This document shows, piece by piece, positions 9,067 to 19,159 of a stretch of DNA of 64,000 bases. Each line of letters opens with the position of its first letter. Position 1 is the stretch's first letter. Origin of the DNA: PGYT01 sp963675055 (GTDB taxonomy: Bacteria; Bacteroidota; Ignavibacteria; Ignavibacteriales; Melioribacteraceae); NCBI GenBank assembly GCA_963675055.2, contig CAXXJE010000002.1, forward strand, positions 2,232,001 through 2,296,000. Direction: 5' to 3'. A model generated the notes under the pieces. The model had not been told where the DNA came from, did not search any database, and was given only the letters and a program-made list of their open reading frames with translations. Position numbers and translations under genes: made by a program.

Positions 9067-11520
9067 GTGTTTATAAGTACTTCTGACAGGACTGCAATAG
9101 TAAACGGAAACGAGAAAATTAGTTATAATACTCTTCTGATGAATATTTCCCATTTTTCATCATTGATTAAGGACTTGAATCCGGATAAAATTGCGATCTT
9201 TAGTGAAAACAGGCCCGAATGGATTTATGCGTTATATACCGGTTGGGCAAATAACTCGGCTGTTGTTCCTATAGACTATCTGTCAACTGCCGATGAAACG
9301 GCTTATATTCTTAAGGATTCAAAACCGGAAATAATTTTTACATCATCAGAATGTGAAAGGACAATTCAGGAATCTGTGCAACTGGCTGATTACGATCCGG
9401 AAATTATCGTTATGGATAAAATTGGTTCACCGGTAAATGATGCGACGATTAATTTTCCTGAATTTGAAGATGAAAAAACTCTTTTAATAATTTATACTTC
9501 GGGTACAACAGGCAGCCCTAAGGGGGTAATGCTGACCAAACAAAACATACTGGCAAATCTATTTGCAGTTGCAAGAGACCTTCCGATCTATACTCCCGAT
9601 GACAGGATGTTGGTACTTCTGCCGCTGCATCATATTTTCCCGCTGCTTGGATCCGTTGTTGCTCCTCTCTATGCCGGCGGATTGATCGCAATTGCGCCTT
9701 CCATGGCAAGTGAAGATATTATAAATACTCTGCAGGATAATAAGATAACATTAATGCTGGGTGTTCCGAGATTATATGCTATTATCCGGAAGGGTATAAA
9801 AGATAAAATTAAAAAAAATACAGTAGCTAGAATTTTATTCAAACTTGCGCGAGTTATCAACTCACGAAGTTTTTCGAGAAAAGTATTTGCAAAGGTTCAT
9901 GATCGTTTCGGCGGTCATGTTAAGCATATGATTTGCGGTGGGGCAGCACTGGATGTGAATGTTGGAGAGGATTTTAAAACACTTGGATTTGAGGTGCTGG
10001 AGGGATTCGGAATGACTGAAGCAGCGCCGATGATAACATTTACACGACCCGGAAGAGTTAAAGTCGGTTCTCCGGGTGAACCATTGCCGGCAAATGAAAT
10101 TAAAATAATGGATGGAGAGATCTGCGCTAAAGGCCCGAATATAATGAAAGGTTACTACAACAGACCGGAAGAAACGGCACAAGTGCTTATTGACGGCTGG
10201 CTTCATACAGGCGACCTTGGTTATATAGATGAAGATGGTTTCCTGTTCGTCACCGGACGAAAGAAGGAAATTATAGTCCTCTCAAACGGCAAGAATATTA
10301 ATCCTGAAGAGATTGAATTCAAGCTTGGGGAGAACGATCTTGTTGCAGAAGCCGGAGTGTTTATGAAGGATGATCATCTTCATGCTGTTATTGTTCCGGA
10401 TTTTTCAGCTATCCATCAAAAGGGTATTTCAAATTTGGAGGAAGCGTTCAAATGGAATGTCGTGGACTCATTTAATAAAAAAGTATCATCTTATAAGAAA
10501 GTTGCCGAGTATAGTATTGTAAACAATCCGCTGCCCAGAACAAGGCTTAGCAAACTCAAACGTTTTATGCTGCCGGACCTTGCCGCCGAATCTGAGAGAG
10601 ATTATGATGAAAATATAGATTTACCGGACTTTGAGGAATACTCTTTGCTTGCTGGTTTTCTTTCAGAGCAAAAATCCATGAATGTAAGACCGCAGGATCA
10701 TGTTGAAATCGATTTGGGACTTGATTCGCTTGATAAGGTTACTCTGCAGGTATTTGTGAATAATTCTTTCGGAATAGATTTTAAGGATGAAGATTTTGCG
10801 AAGTTCCCAACTGTTGAAAAACTGGCCGAACATATTCAGCAGACAAAAACAAAAACGGTTGTTGAAGAGATAAACTGGGGGGACATTCTCAAGGAAAAAA
10901 TTAATTTGAAATTACCCCAAAGCTGGCTGACTTTCTCAATATTCAAGATGGTCTCGAAGTTTTTCTTCAGGCTGTATTTCCGATACAAGGTTGAAGGACA
11001 GAAAAAGCTTCCGGAAGGACCGATTATAATTGCTCCTAATCACCAGAGTTTTTTTGACGCTTTATTTGTAAGTATTTCGCTAAAGGAAAAGCTATTTCGT
11101 AAAACATATTTTTACGCGAAGGAAAAGCATGTTGGCAACAAGTTTCTTAAATTCCTTGCAGACAAGCACAATATCATTGTTATGGATATCAATAAGGAAT
11201 TAAAGCAGTCGCTTCAGAAGATGGCGGCTGTATTAAAAACTGGTAAAAATATTATAATTTTCCCCGAGGGCACCAGGTCAATTGACGGTAAACTCGGCAA
11301 GTATAAAAAAACATTTGCTATTCTTAGCAGGGAATTGAATATTCCGATTGTCCCGGTATCGATTAGCGGAGCTTATAAAGCACTTCCAAAAGGAAGCCTT
11401 ATACCAAGACCGTTTAAGAAAATTCATGTTAAGTTCCTTGAGCCGGTTTACCCGGGCGATCGTTCTTATGACAGTATTGCCGATATTGTTATGAGTAAAG
11501 TCAGCACTGAAGTTGGATAA
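9067..11520 (+). CDS. Acyl-ACP synthetase / acyl carrier / PlsC acyltransferase fusion (Aas-like)
   Basis: 817 aa, starting at GTG 9067 directly after an in-frame TAA; a weak GAG precedes it. Domain order: AMP-binding ligase (1 to about 510; P-loop IIYTSGTTGSPKGVMLT, FGMTEAAPMITF, DGWLHTGDLGYID, GRKKEIIVLSNGKN), then a carrier-protein domain (about 530-600) with the phosphopantetheine serine in LGLDSLDKVTL, then a PlsC glycerolipid acyltransferase domain (about 635-817) with the HX4D motif NHQSFFD and FPEGTRS. It probably activates free fatty acids, loads them on its own carrier domain and transfers them to lysophospholipid, that is fatty-acid or membrane-lipid recycling. E. coli Aas has ligase and acyltransferase in one protein but in reverse order and without a built-in carrier. 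Confidence 0.92.
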   Translation: MFISTSDRTAIVNGNEKISYNTLLMNISHFSSLIKDLNPDKIAIFSENRPEWIYALYTGWANNSAVVPIDYLSTADETAYILKDSKPEIIFTSSECERTIQESVQLADYDPEIIVMDKIGSPVNDATINFPEFEDEKTLLIIYTSGTTGSPKGVMLTKQNILANLFAVARDLPIYTPDDRMLVLLPLHHIFPLLGSVVAPLYAGGLIAIAPSMASEDIINTLQDNKITLMLGVPRLYAIIRKGIKDKIKKNTVARILFKLARVINSRSFSRKVFAKVHDRFGGHVKHMICGGAALDVNVGEDFKTLGFEVLEGFGMTEAAPMITFTRPGRVKVGSPGEPLPANEIKIMDGEICAKGPNIMKGYYNRPEETAQVLIDGWLHTGDLGYIDEDGFLFVTGRKKEIIVLSNGKNINPEEIEFKLGENDLVAEAGVFMKDDHLHAVIVPDFSAIHQKGISNLEEAFKWNVVDSFNKKVSSYKKVAEYSIVNNPLPRTRLSKLKRFMLPDLAAESERDYDENIDLPDFEEYSLLAGFLSEQKSMNVRPQDHVEIDLGLDSLDKVTLQVFVNNSFGIDFKDEDFAKFPTVEKLAEHIQQTKTKTVVEEINWGDILKEKINLKLPQSWLTFSIFKMVSKFFFRLYFRYKVEGQKKLPEGPIIIAPNHQSFFDALFVSISLKEKLFRKTYFYAKEKHVGNKFLKFLADKHNIIVMDINKELKQSLQKMAAVLKTGKNIIIFPEGTRSIDGKLGKYKKTFAILSRELNIPIVPVSISGAYKALPKGSLIPRPFKKIHVKFLEPVYPGDRSYDSIADIVMSKVSTEVG

Positions 11521-11608
11521 TAATCCGGTAAGATAGTTAATATACAGATATTATATTCGTTACCGCATTAAAATGATGAAGACAATTCTCACTAATCGGG
11601 AGGATGCT

Positions 11609-12157
11609 ATGTATAATGAAATTATTCAGTACATAAAAAACAGGAATGATGAGTTCGTAAAAAAATGGACTGAGGAGGTCCGGCAATCCGAATTTATGAC
11701 CCACTATGTTGAATTGCCTGACGAAGAACTTGTTAAGAGAGGCGAAGCCGTGTATTCGAATTTAATTAATTGGCTTAAAAGCGGAGCCTCTAATGATAGT
11801 TCGGAACAGTATTTTGAATCTGTGGGTGTTGAAAGAATCAATGAAGGTTTCTCGCTCACCGAAATTAACTATGCATTTTCTCTGACTAAAAAGGTCCTTT
11901 TTAATTCCCTGCTTAATGAGGGTGAGTTTCAGGATAAACTGGATTCTAAACAATCTATTGAACTGATGTTTACTCTCGGTAATTTTTTCGATCTTGGTAA
12001 TTTTTATATTGTTCGCGGTTACAGCGCGCAGATAACTAAAAAACTGAATGAAAGTAATAAGTTTAGTCGTGAGGAAGTTGAAAAAATAATGTCGAAAAGT
12101 TCATTGGATAGTGAGGAACTGGACAGCGACGATATTATCTGGCGGCATGTTTACTGA
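11609..12157 (+). CDS. RsbRD N-terminal-domain-like protein
   Basis: 182 aa from ATG 11609. That start is preferred over an in-frame ATG at 11573 because GGGAGGA lies four bases upstream. The all-helical sequence (IIQYIKNRNDEFVKKW near the start, then FESVGVERINEGFSLTEINYAF) matches the RsbT co-antagonist RsbRD N-terminal domain, a globin-like fold used as a sensor in stressosome proteins and histidine kinases. No STAS or kinase domain follows, so it is a solitary sensory domain. The 3' end overlaps the convergent membrane-protein gene by 7 bp. Moderate confidence in the family, none in the ligand. Confidence 0.65.
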   Translation: MYNEIIQYIKNRNDEFVKKWTEEVRQSEFMTHYVELPDEELVKRGEAVYSNLINWLKSGASNDSSEQYFESVGVERINEGFSLTEINYAFSLTKKVLFNSLLNEGEFQDKLDSKQSIELMFTLGNFFDLGNFYIVRGYSAQITKKLNESNKFSREEVEKIMSKSSLDSEELDSDDIIWRHVY

Positions 12158-13188
12158 TCACGGGATGATAAATCTATAGTCAGACTAATTGCTACAACAC
12201 GCAATAGAAATTCCTTTAGTCGACGGAGTTTGGAAAATCCGGCAGTTTCTTTCCAGCAAAACGCCGCTATATGTTTAAATAGCGGAATGAGTGAATTCAC
12301 TTCTTCTATTGTATCACTGTAAATTTCTTTTTTCCTGCCAAGATACTTTGCTAATAGCCTGCTTATAAAAGGGGCTACTATAAATGTCCAAACGGTAATT
12401 ATAACAATCGCCCTCAGTAACATGTATACAACATCAATTAACAGACTGTGTCCCTCATAAGGGAAAATGTAAGTTAGAATGAATGCTCCGAGCATAAAGA
12501 ATACTGCGGTTTTAAAAAGTCTTTTTTCATACCATTTTTTCTTTTTGCGCACTGCTTCATTTAATTGCTGACTTTTTAAAGAGTTCATACTAAATGTTGT
12601 TTTATAATCGGCAATCCATAAAGGCATTTTATAACCAAGTATTCCGAATAGAATCCCTCCGCTCAGGTGTAAAAGCATATAGCTGCTTATAATTATCAGG
12701 CTAACACTAAATTCCTGGTATGTTAATGAGCTGCCCACAATTCCTGTAATTATTCTGTCGGCAAAATCATCGATGGAATTCCAGAAAGTTTGCCCGAAAA
12801 CTAATGTGATAATTATAATTCTTTGTGATGCAGATAAAACAAGAGCAAGTATACCAAGCATGAGTGAGGCTGCCATGCGGGATTTAAATATTGAATAAAG
12901 TGAATACCCGATCAGTCCCTGCAGGAAGACTGCCAGGTATGCAGTCACCGGAGTGTAAGGACTTATGGAGAATTTAATAAGGATAACGATTGTAGTGGCC
13001 TTTAATATTGATTTCGGTCCGGCAAGCGTGGCAAGCAATCCGATATAAATTACTGCGAAACCGCCTACTATTAAACCGGTGAAGGGAATTCTGAATGCAT
13101 GAAGCAATCCACCGAGCGCTGCCTCTGTAAGTGCCCATAAAGTGATAATTCTAAGATCAATATTTTTTACATGATTTTGAGTTTTCAT
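12151..13188 (-). CDS. Polytopic membrane protein, function unknown
   Basis: About 345 aa from the ATG at 13188 (MKTQNHVKN); the frame stays open for 50 more codons upstream, but that extension is low-complexity and unlikely to be translated. It has about eight hydrophobic segments in two blocks separated by a charged linker (VRKKKKWYEKRLF). The first block (LLHAFRIPFTGLIVGG, then VTAYLAVFLQGLIGYSLY) resembles the small integral-membrane substrate-binding components of ECF transporters, but no energising module is nearby, so this is only a resemblance. It overlaps the convergent RsbR-like gene by 7 bp. Confidence 0.6.
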   Translation of the reverse strand: MKTQNHVKNIDLRIITLWALTEAALGGLLHAFRIPFTGLIVGGFAVIYIGLLATLAGPKSILKATTIVILIKFSISPYTPVTAYLAVFLQGLIGYSLYSIFKSRMAASLMLGILALVLSASQRIIIITLVFGQTFWNSIDDFADRIITGIVGSSLTYQEFSVSLIIISSYMLLHLSGGILFGILGYKMPLWIADYKTTFSMNSLKSQQLNEAVRKKKKWYEKRLFKTAVFFMLGAFILTYIFPYEGHSLLIDVVYMLLRAIVIITVWTFIVAPFISRLLAKYLGRKKEIYSDTIEEVNSLIPLFKHIAAFCWKETAGFSKLRRLKEFLLRVVAISLTIDLSSRDQ

Positions 13189-13448
13189 CGAAGACTCAAA
13201 TATACTTATTGACATTAAATCATGTTGAAAAAATGAGGTAAAGACAAAGATTTTACATGTTGACAATGAAATCAAAACTAAATAATTTATGGTATCGGAT
13301 ATTGTACTCTGATATCTTATTTGATGTATCTCGGGCACACGTTGGTTGAATTATTCCAACTTTTTAGAAAAAATTAAGCTGTTAAATCCGATAATGATAA
13401 AAACATTTTTAGAGTGTAAAGTAATCGGTTGAAAATGCGATTATCATA

Positions 13449-13465
13449 TTGGCAGGAATTTTGTT
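13449..13465 (+). promoter_or_regulatory. Possible sigma54 (-24/-12) promoter upstream of the first multihaem operon
   Basis: TTGGCAGGAATTTTGTT has GG and G at the correct spacing for sigma54 (GG, ten bases, then GT instead of GC). It lies about 50 bp before the multihaem cytochrome start. The -12 mismatch makes this weaker than the perfect site at 22843-22857. Confidence 0.35.
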
Positions 13466-13512
13466 AAATTAGAATAAAACGGCACTGAAATCTTATTTTA
13501 TAGCAGAACAGC

Positions 13513-15758
13513 ATGAAGAACTTTTTATATACAGTAATTCTTTCACTTGGAATAGTAGGTTTTACTAATGCCCAGGTAGAAGAATGTTTGGATTGCCATT
13601 CAGACGAATCTTTAACGATGGAAAGAAATGGCAGGGAAGTTTCCGTTTTTGTTAATGAAGACCATTTTATGAATTCAATTCATAGGGATCTTGAATGCGT
13701 TGACTGCCATGAGGATTTCGATCCTGAAGAATTTCCGCATCGTGAAGGAGAGGAGATTCACAAAGTCGAGTGCAGTAACTGTCATGATACCGAGGAGTTT
13801 GAGGAGGGGATTCATGGACAAAAAGGACTGAACTGTTTCGATTGTCATACTAAACACTCAATTGCGGAAGCGGGCAATCTTTCAGATCAGGGACCGGACT
13901 TCTGCCTCACCTGCCACAAAAGCGCTGCAGTAAAAGGTTATATTGAGAGCGTCCATTACAAGAAATACAAAGAAGGGGAGACTTCCCCGATGTGTATCGA
14001 TTGTCATGGCACAAGTACTCATGATATAGCTAAAGCCGATTTCAGTGAGGATGAACTTCACGAGCTTTGCGCTACATGTCATGAACAGCCGGTTGAGAAC
14101 TTCGAAAACAGTCTGCATGGAAAAGCGCTTGCAAATGGTAAATTCCTCGCACCGAATTGTATTAAATGTCATAGTTCACACAAAATTCTCTCCCATACTG
14201 ATGAGAATTCAAAGACTTACAAAATGAACATCCCGGCTCTTTGCGGTGATTGCCATAAAGACGGCACAAGAGTTTCCGAGTTAAGAACTATCAGTCAGCG
14301 GCATATACTTGAGAACTACGCGGAATCTATACACGGCGACGGTTTGTTCAGAAGAGGTTTAATTGTTTCCGCCGTATGTACAGATTGTCACTTTTCGCAT
14401 AACATTCTGCCTCATGAAAATCCGGAATCTTCGATAAACAGGGATAACATTGCAAAGACTTGTACTCAATGCCATGCACAAATTGAGCGAGTGCATGTTA
14501 AGGTGATTAACGGCGAGCTTTGGGGAAAAAGAGCCTCATAAAATTCCAGCCTGTATCGATTGCCACCAGCCTCACGAAGTTAGAAGAGTTTTTTACGAGC
14601 AAAATTTTACAGATCAGTTATGTATTGACTGCCATACCAGAGATGATGTTTATAAGGTTGTTAACGGTGAAAGAGTATCATTAAAGATCGATGTTAACGC
14701 GTTTGAACATTCGGTTCATAAAGATAATTCCTGTGTGAAATGTCATACGAATGTTAGTGTTTCCCGAGATCCGGTTTGCCTGAATTCGGGAAAGGTGGAT
14801 TGTTCAATTTGCCATGCCGAGCATGTTGATGATTATAGCGCGAGCGTTCACGGCCGGCTTGCAGCTCAAGGCTCTGAACGGGCTCCATATTGTACCGATT
14901 GCCATGGCACTCATGAAGTTCAATCCAAAAACAAACTGGATTCTCCAACTTCACGACGAAATATTCCCCAGCTTTGCGGATCATGTCATGAAAGCGGTAT
15001 GCAGGTTAGACTTGGATCCACAACAGGGCAGAAAGAGTTTGTTAAGAGCTATTCAATGAGTATTCACGGCAAAGGATTACTGGAAAGCGGTTTGTCGGTT
15101 ACGGCTACGTGTATCGACTGTCATACTAGTCACCGGGAACTCCCCGTTAAGGATCCGGAGTCGTCAGTAAACCACGAAAATATCGCTCAAACCTGTGCTA
15201 AATGTCATTCGGGAATTTATGAGCAATACAGGAAAAGTATTCACAGTCCTGAAATGAACGATACGGACAAAATGCTGCCCCAGTTGCGCGGACTGTCATG
15301 AATCTCATACAATAGAAAGAACAGACCGGGTAGACTTTAGGCAGGGAATTATGAATCAATGCGGCAAATGCCACGAGGATGTAACTGAAACATACTTTGA
15401 TACATTCCACGGTAAGGTATCAAAACTCGGTTCGGATGCTGCTGCTAAGTGCCAGGACTGTCATAGTGCGCATCGCATTCTTCCAACGTACGATCCGGCA
15501 TCGACATTAAGCCGCAATAATATTGTAGAAACGTGTAAATCTTGTCATCCGAATTCAAACAGGAAATTTGTAGGTTATCTAACTCATGCAACTCATCATG
15601 ATAAAGATAAATATCCGGTGCTTTTTTATACTTTCTGGGCAATGACTATATTGCTGATAGGTACATTCACATTTTTCGGTCTTCATACTCTTATGTGGCT
15701 GCCCAGAGCCTTAGCGGAGAAAAAGAAATTGAAAGGAAAGAAGCATGGATCAGGATAA
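13513..15758 (+). CDS. Multihaem c-type cytochrome (about 23 CxxCH), interrupted by two frameshifts
   Basis: Read as one gene of about 747 aa joined across two +1 shifts. Segment 1 (13513-14541) begins with a signal peptide ending NAQ and carries 11 CxxCH motifs. The frame is lost near 14522-14530, in a GGGG/AAAAA run, and resumes at about 14531 with CIDCHQPH. Segment 2 runs to 15301 and loses frame at the CCCC run 15278-15281; segment 3 resumes with CADCHESH and ends at 15758. Segments 2 and 3 add about 12 CxxCH motifs. A single C-terminal helix (VLFYTFWAMTILLIGTF) anchors the periplasmic haem domain to the inner membrane. Removing one base from each homopolymer restores a continuous protein, so either sequencing errors or recent inactivation is possible. 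It overlaps the cytochrome b gene by 14 bp. The likely role is quinol-linked electron transfer to periplasmic or extracellular acceptors. Confidence 0.85.
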
Positions 15759-16636
15759 AAAGAAACTCACTCACGAGGATCTTCAAAAGAGACTTGAAGC
15801 AGGTGAGAAGATATATATAAGACGGTTCGATAGTTATACGAGGTTCCTTCATCTCCTTGTAATAGTTAGTTTTCTGACACTTGCTATTACCGGAATGGTT
15901 ATTAAGTTCTCGGGAATCGGTGTGTTTCAGTCAATATCTAATTTCATGGGCGGTTATAAGGTAACCGGATTCCTCCATAGAACGGCTGCAATTATAACCT
16001 TTACATATTTCTTTCTTCACATATTTTATATCCTTAAAAAGTTTTTCGTTGAAAAGAAAAAAATCAACTACATGTTCTCCGGCGAGAATTCAATGATGCC
16101 TAATCTTAGAGACGTTAAAGAGTTTAAAGAAACTATAAAGTGGTTTCCTGGGCTTGGGACCGCGTCCACAATATGGACGATGGACATACTGGGAAAAGTT
16201 CGATTATTTCGCTGTGTTCTGGGGTGTTGCGGTTATTGGATTCAGCGGTTTAATACTGTGGTTCCCCGAATTTTTCACCGGTTTAGGTCTTCCAGGGTGG
16301 GTAATTAATGTCGCAACTATCGTGCATAGCGATGAGGCCCTGTTAGCAACCGGATTTATTTTTACCGTACACTTTTTTAATACGCATTTCAGACCGGATA
16401 AATTCCCGATGGATCCAGTTATTTTCACGGGAGTTGTTGAACTTGAAGAGTATATTGAAGACAGGCCAAGACAGTACTGGCATCTGCTTGAAACCGGTCA
16501 GCTTGAAGAACGTATTGATGTAGCCCCGAAACCGGGATTAGTAAAAGCAGCAAAGATATTCGGTTTTACTGCATTGAGTATCGGACTTAGTCTGGTTATT
16601 ATTATAATTATTTCGATGCTGTTCCTATATAATTAG
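15745..16636 (+). CDS. Cytochrome b561-like membrane subunit, interrupted by one frameshift
   Basis: Reconstructed length about 296 aa. The first part (15745 to about 16150) has helices containing FLHLLVIVSFLTLAITG and LHRTAAIITFTYFFLHIFY with candidate haem-b His residues. The frame is lost at one of the GGG runs at 16150-16152 or 16156-16158. It resumes as GPRPQYGRWTYWEKFDYFAVFWG, continuing to FIFTVHFFNTHFRPDKFPMD and a last membrane helix near the C terminus. One extra G explains the break. The start overlaps the end of the multihaem cytochrome gene, indicating translational coupling; together they resemble the two halves of the fused protein downstream. Probable function: quinone-facing, haem-b-containing membrane subunit of a c/b-type oxidoreductase. 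Confidence 0.82.
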
Positions 16637-16691
16637 CAATTGTTTTGCCGAGCAAACAAAACGTTTACTTATTAACAGGTAATTTATTCGT

Positions 16692-19094
16692 ATGAAAAAA
16701 AACACCGGTCTCACTTTCGTATTTATCTTAATTGCACTGATATTTTTATCAAGCCCGGCAGTTTTTTCACAGGATTTTGAATGTTCAGACTGCCATGATA
16801 ACTTAATTGAAAACTCGGTTCACTACGGTATGCTGGAATGCTCCGATTGCCATTCCGATGTGGCTGATGAGGAGCATATGGAAAGCGGCGCTGCTAAAGT
16901 TAAGTGTGCCGATTGCCATGACGAATATGCATCACTTGTAAACACCGATATACATCATCGCCTGAAGGACAGAGTTAAAAATCCTCCCAATTGCGTTACT
17001 TGCCACGGAACTCATAAAGTTAAGTCTCCATCATCATCAAGAAATAAAGTTAGAGATTATTGTTCGAAGTGTCACGATAACGTTGTTTTGGCAAATCCGT
17101 ATCATTCAGTCGCAGTTCAAAACAGTACCTGCTTCGATTGTCATGAAACCTCCACAAGTGAAGAGTTAAGCCAGTCCATCCATAAGAATTTGGCGTGTGC
17201 CGATTGCCATAATTATATATCGCACAATCTTGATACTCATCTGGATGAAATGGAAAAATCACAGCATGCTGACTGTTATATGTGTCATAAAAAAATAGCT
17301 GCTGAGCATCGTGAAAGTATACATGGTATTTCATTACTGGAAGGAATTGACGAAGCCGCACAATGCTGGGACTGTCACGGTTCGCACTCGATTACCAACG
17401 TTGATGATGCGAAAAGTATGGTATCTCCGAGAAATTTGCCTGAGACTTGCGGAACATGTCACGATAATCCCGATATAATGGGGAAATTTGATATCCCTAT
17501 AAAATCACCCGGTACGAATTATAGTCATTCGGTTCACGGTAAGATAATTGCCGAAGGGGGCGAGGCTGCTACCTGTTCAACTTGTCATGGAGTTCATAAC
17601 ATACAGACGCGTATTGCGCCCGGATCGAAAATATCCGCTTTTGAAATTCCAAATACATGTTCCGAGTGTCACAATGAAATTGCCGATGATTATATGCAGT
17701 CGATACATTGGATACGTGCGAAGCAGGGTGTTAGGATGTCTCCGGTTTGTACGGATTGTCACAGCGAGCATGGAATTGAAGCTATCACCACATCCGAAAG
17801 CACCAGACAGGAAATTAAAAAAATTCAGGAGCGAACCTGTCTTGAATGCCATTCCAATCCTATGGTTAGTGAGAATTATGCTACGGGCGGTGAAGCAAAA
17901 CAGTATCAGGATAGTTATCACGGACTTGCGGTAATGAGAGGTGACGAAGATGCCGCAATGTGCGTAGACTGTCACAGCGTTCATAAAATACTTCCCGCCA
18001 GTCATCCGGCGTCCTCCGTAAATGATAATAATATCGTACAGACCTGCGGGCATTGTCATGAAGAGTCGAATGAAACATTTGCGAAAAGTTATTCTCACGA
18101 AACCAGATCCGATGAAGCACGGGCTATTGAAGATATGGTAACAAATGTTTACTTCTGGCTGATAGTTCTGGTAATCGGCGGTATGGTTGCGCATAACCTT
18201 CTTATTTACTTCTACGAACTCAGAAAGAAAAAACGTGAGAGCCAGAAGAAGGTTACAGTACCAAGAATGACGAGAAACGAACTTATACAACATGCCTTAT
18301 TGTTAACATCATTTATCTTACTGGCTATTACAGGCTTTGCCCTGAAATATCCGAACAGCTGGTGGGCTGAGGGTCTTCGTTTCTTCGGTATGACTGAAAC
18401 CATTCGACAGAATGTGCACAGGATTTCAGCAGTTGTTATGATTGTCCTTGGGCTCTATCATGTCGTTTATTTAATTGCTACGCCGCGAGGAAGGGATGTA
18501 CTTAAGAACCTTCTGCCCAACTTTGGCGATATTAAAGCTGCATTTCAAAGTATTACTTATTATCTCGGCTTATCCAAGAAACATCCGCATTTCGGTAAAT
18601 ATGATTATGCTGAAAAAGCCGAATATTGGGCTCTCATCTGGGGTACTATCGTAATGGGAGTAACCGGTTTAATACTCTGGTTCCCGACTTTAGTGGGTGA
18701 CTGGGCGCCGGTATGGTTAATTAAGGTTAGTGAAACCATTCACTTCTACGAGGCAATTCTTGCTTCACTCGCGATTGTCGTCTGGCACTGGTTCTTTGTG
18801 ATCCTGAGACCTTCTCAGTACCCAATGAGTTTCGCCTGGGTTACAGGTGAAATCCCTCTGGATGAATACAGAGAGCATCACGAGGAACATTTTAGAAGTG
18901 TGTTGCTTGAAGTAATGCAGCTTAAGTATGATGAGAAGACCAAAAAGGATGTTTCCAACTATGCTTTACTGCTTATCAAAACATTGAAGGAACAAGGTGT
19001 TGATCCATACGAATTAGCGCGTGAAAAAATGAAAGAAGATGAAGATTTGAAAGACTGGATCGAAAGCAGACTGAATAACGAAAAATCTGAATAA
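16692..19094 (+). CDS. Fused multihaem cytochrome c (16 CxxCH) / cytochrome b561-like membrane protein
   Basis: 800 aa, intact. A signal peptide (about 1-27, ending FSQ) is followed by a periplasmic region to about residue 475 with 16 CxxCH motifs (from CSDCH to CGHCH). A membrane helix (about 480-505, FWLIVLVIGGMVAHNLL) and a basic linker lead to a b-type domain (about 530-740) with candidate haem ligands in HALLLTSFILLAITG, HRISAVVMIVLGLYHVVY and HFYEAILASLAIVVWHWFF. It is a single-chain version of the two preceding genes, 55 bp upstream of it. The inferred role is electron transfer between menaquinol and periplasmic cytochromes, comparable in layout to Cbc-type c/b complexes of metal reducers; direction and partner are unknown. 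Confidence 0.9.
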   Translation: MKKNTGLTFVFILIALIFLSSPAVFSQDFECSDCHDNLIENSVHYGMLECSDCHSDVADEEHMESGAAKVKCADCHDEYASLVNTDIHHRLKDRVKNPPNCVTCHGTHKVKSPSSSRNKVRDYCSKCHDNVVLANPYHSVAVQNSTCFDCHETSTSEELSQSIHKNLACADCHNYISHNLDTHLDEMEKSQHADCYMCHKKIAAEHRESIHGISLLEGIDEAAQCWDCHGSHSITNVDDAKSMVSPRNLPETCGTCHDNPDIMGKFDIPIKSPGTNYSHSVHGKIIAEGGEAATCSTCHGVHNIQTRIAPGSKISAFEIPNTCSECHNEIADDYMQSIHWIRAKQGVRMSPVCTDCHSEHGIEAITTSESTRQEIKKIQERTCLECHSNPMVSENYATGGEAKQYQDSYHGLAVMRGDEDAAMCVDCHSVHKILPASHPASSVNDNNIVQTCGHCHEESNETFAKSYSHETRSDEARAIEDMVTNVYFWLIVLVIGGMVAHNLLIYFYELRKKKRESQKKVTVPRMTRNELIQHALLLTSFILLAITGFALKYPNSWWAEGLRFFGMTETIRQNVHRISAVVMIVLGLYHVVYLIATPRGRDVLKNLLPNFGDIKAAFQSITYYLGLSKKHPHFGKYDYAEKAEYWALIWGTIVMGVTGLILWFPTLVGDWAPVWLIKVSETIHFYEAILASLAIVVWHWFFVILRPSQYPMSFAWVTGEIPLDEYREHHEEHFRSVLLEVMQLKYDEKTKKDVSNYALLLIKTLKEQGVDPYELAREKMKEDEDLKDWIESRLNNEKSE

Positions 19095-19120
19095 AAGTAA
19101 ATAAATAAGAATCCTCCTTT

Positions 19121-19158
19121 AAGCCGAATTTCATATGTTGATATTCGGCTTTCTTTTT
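19121..19158 (+). terminator. Rho-independent terminator after the cytochrome c-b operon
   Basis: AAGCCGAAT (19121-19129) pairs with ATTCGGCTT (19143-19151) across a 13-nt loop and is followed by TCTTTTT. It lies 27 bp after the stop of the fused cytochrome gene. Confidence 0.85.
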
Positions 19159-19159
19159 A

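Noticed and set aside
16634..16648. A sigma54-like TAGCAA-N5-TTGC before the fused cytochrome gene
   Set aside because: The -24 element lacks the essential GG, and the site lies only at the stop of the preceding operon gene; a hairpin around TTTTGC/GCAAA is an equally good explanation.
17577..18293. A 238-codon open frame on the minus strand inside the fused multihaem cytochrome gene
   Set aside because: It is antisense to an intact gene with 16 regular CxxCH motifs; its long run is a by-product of the repetitive TGY-CAY codons, and its product has no recognisable fold or start signal.
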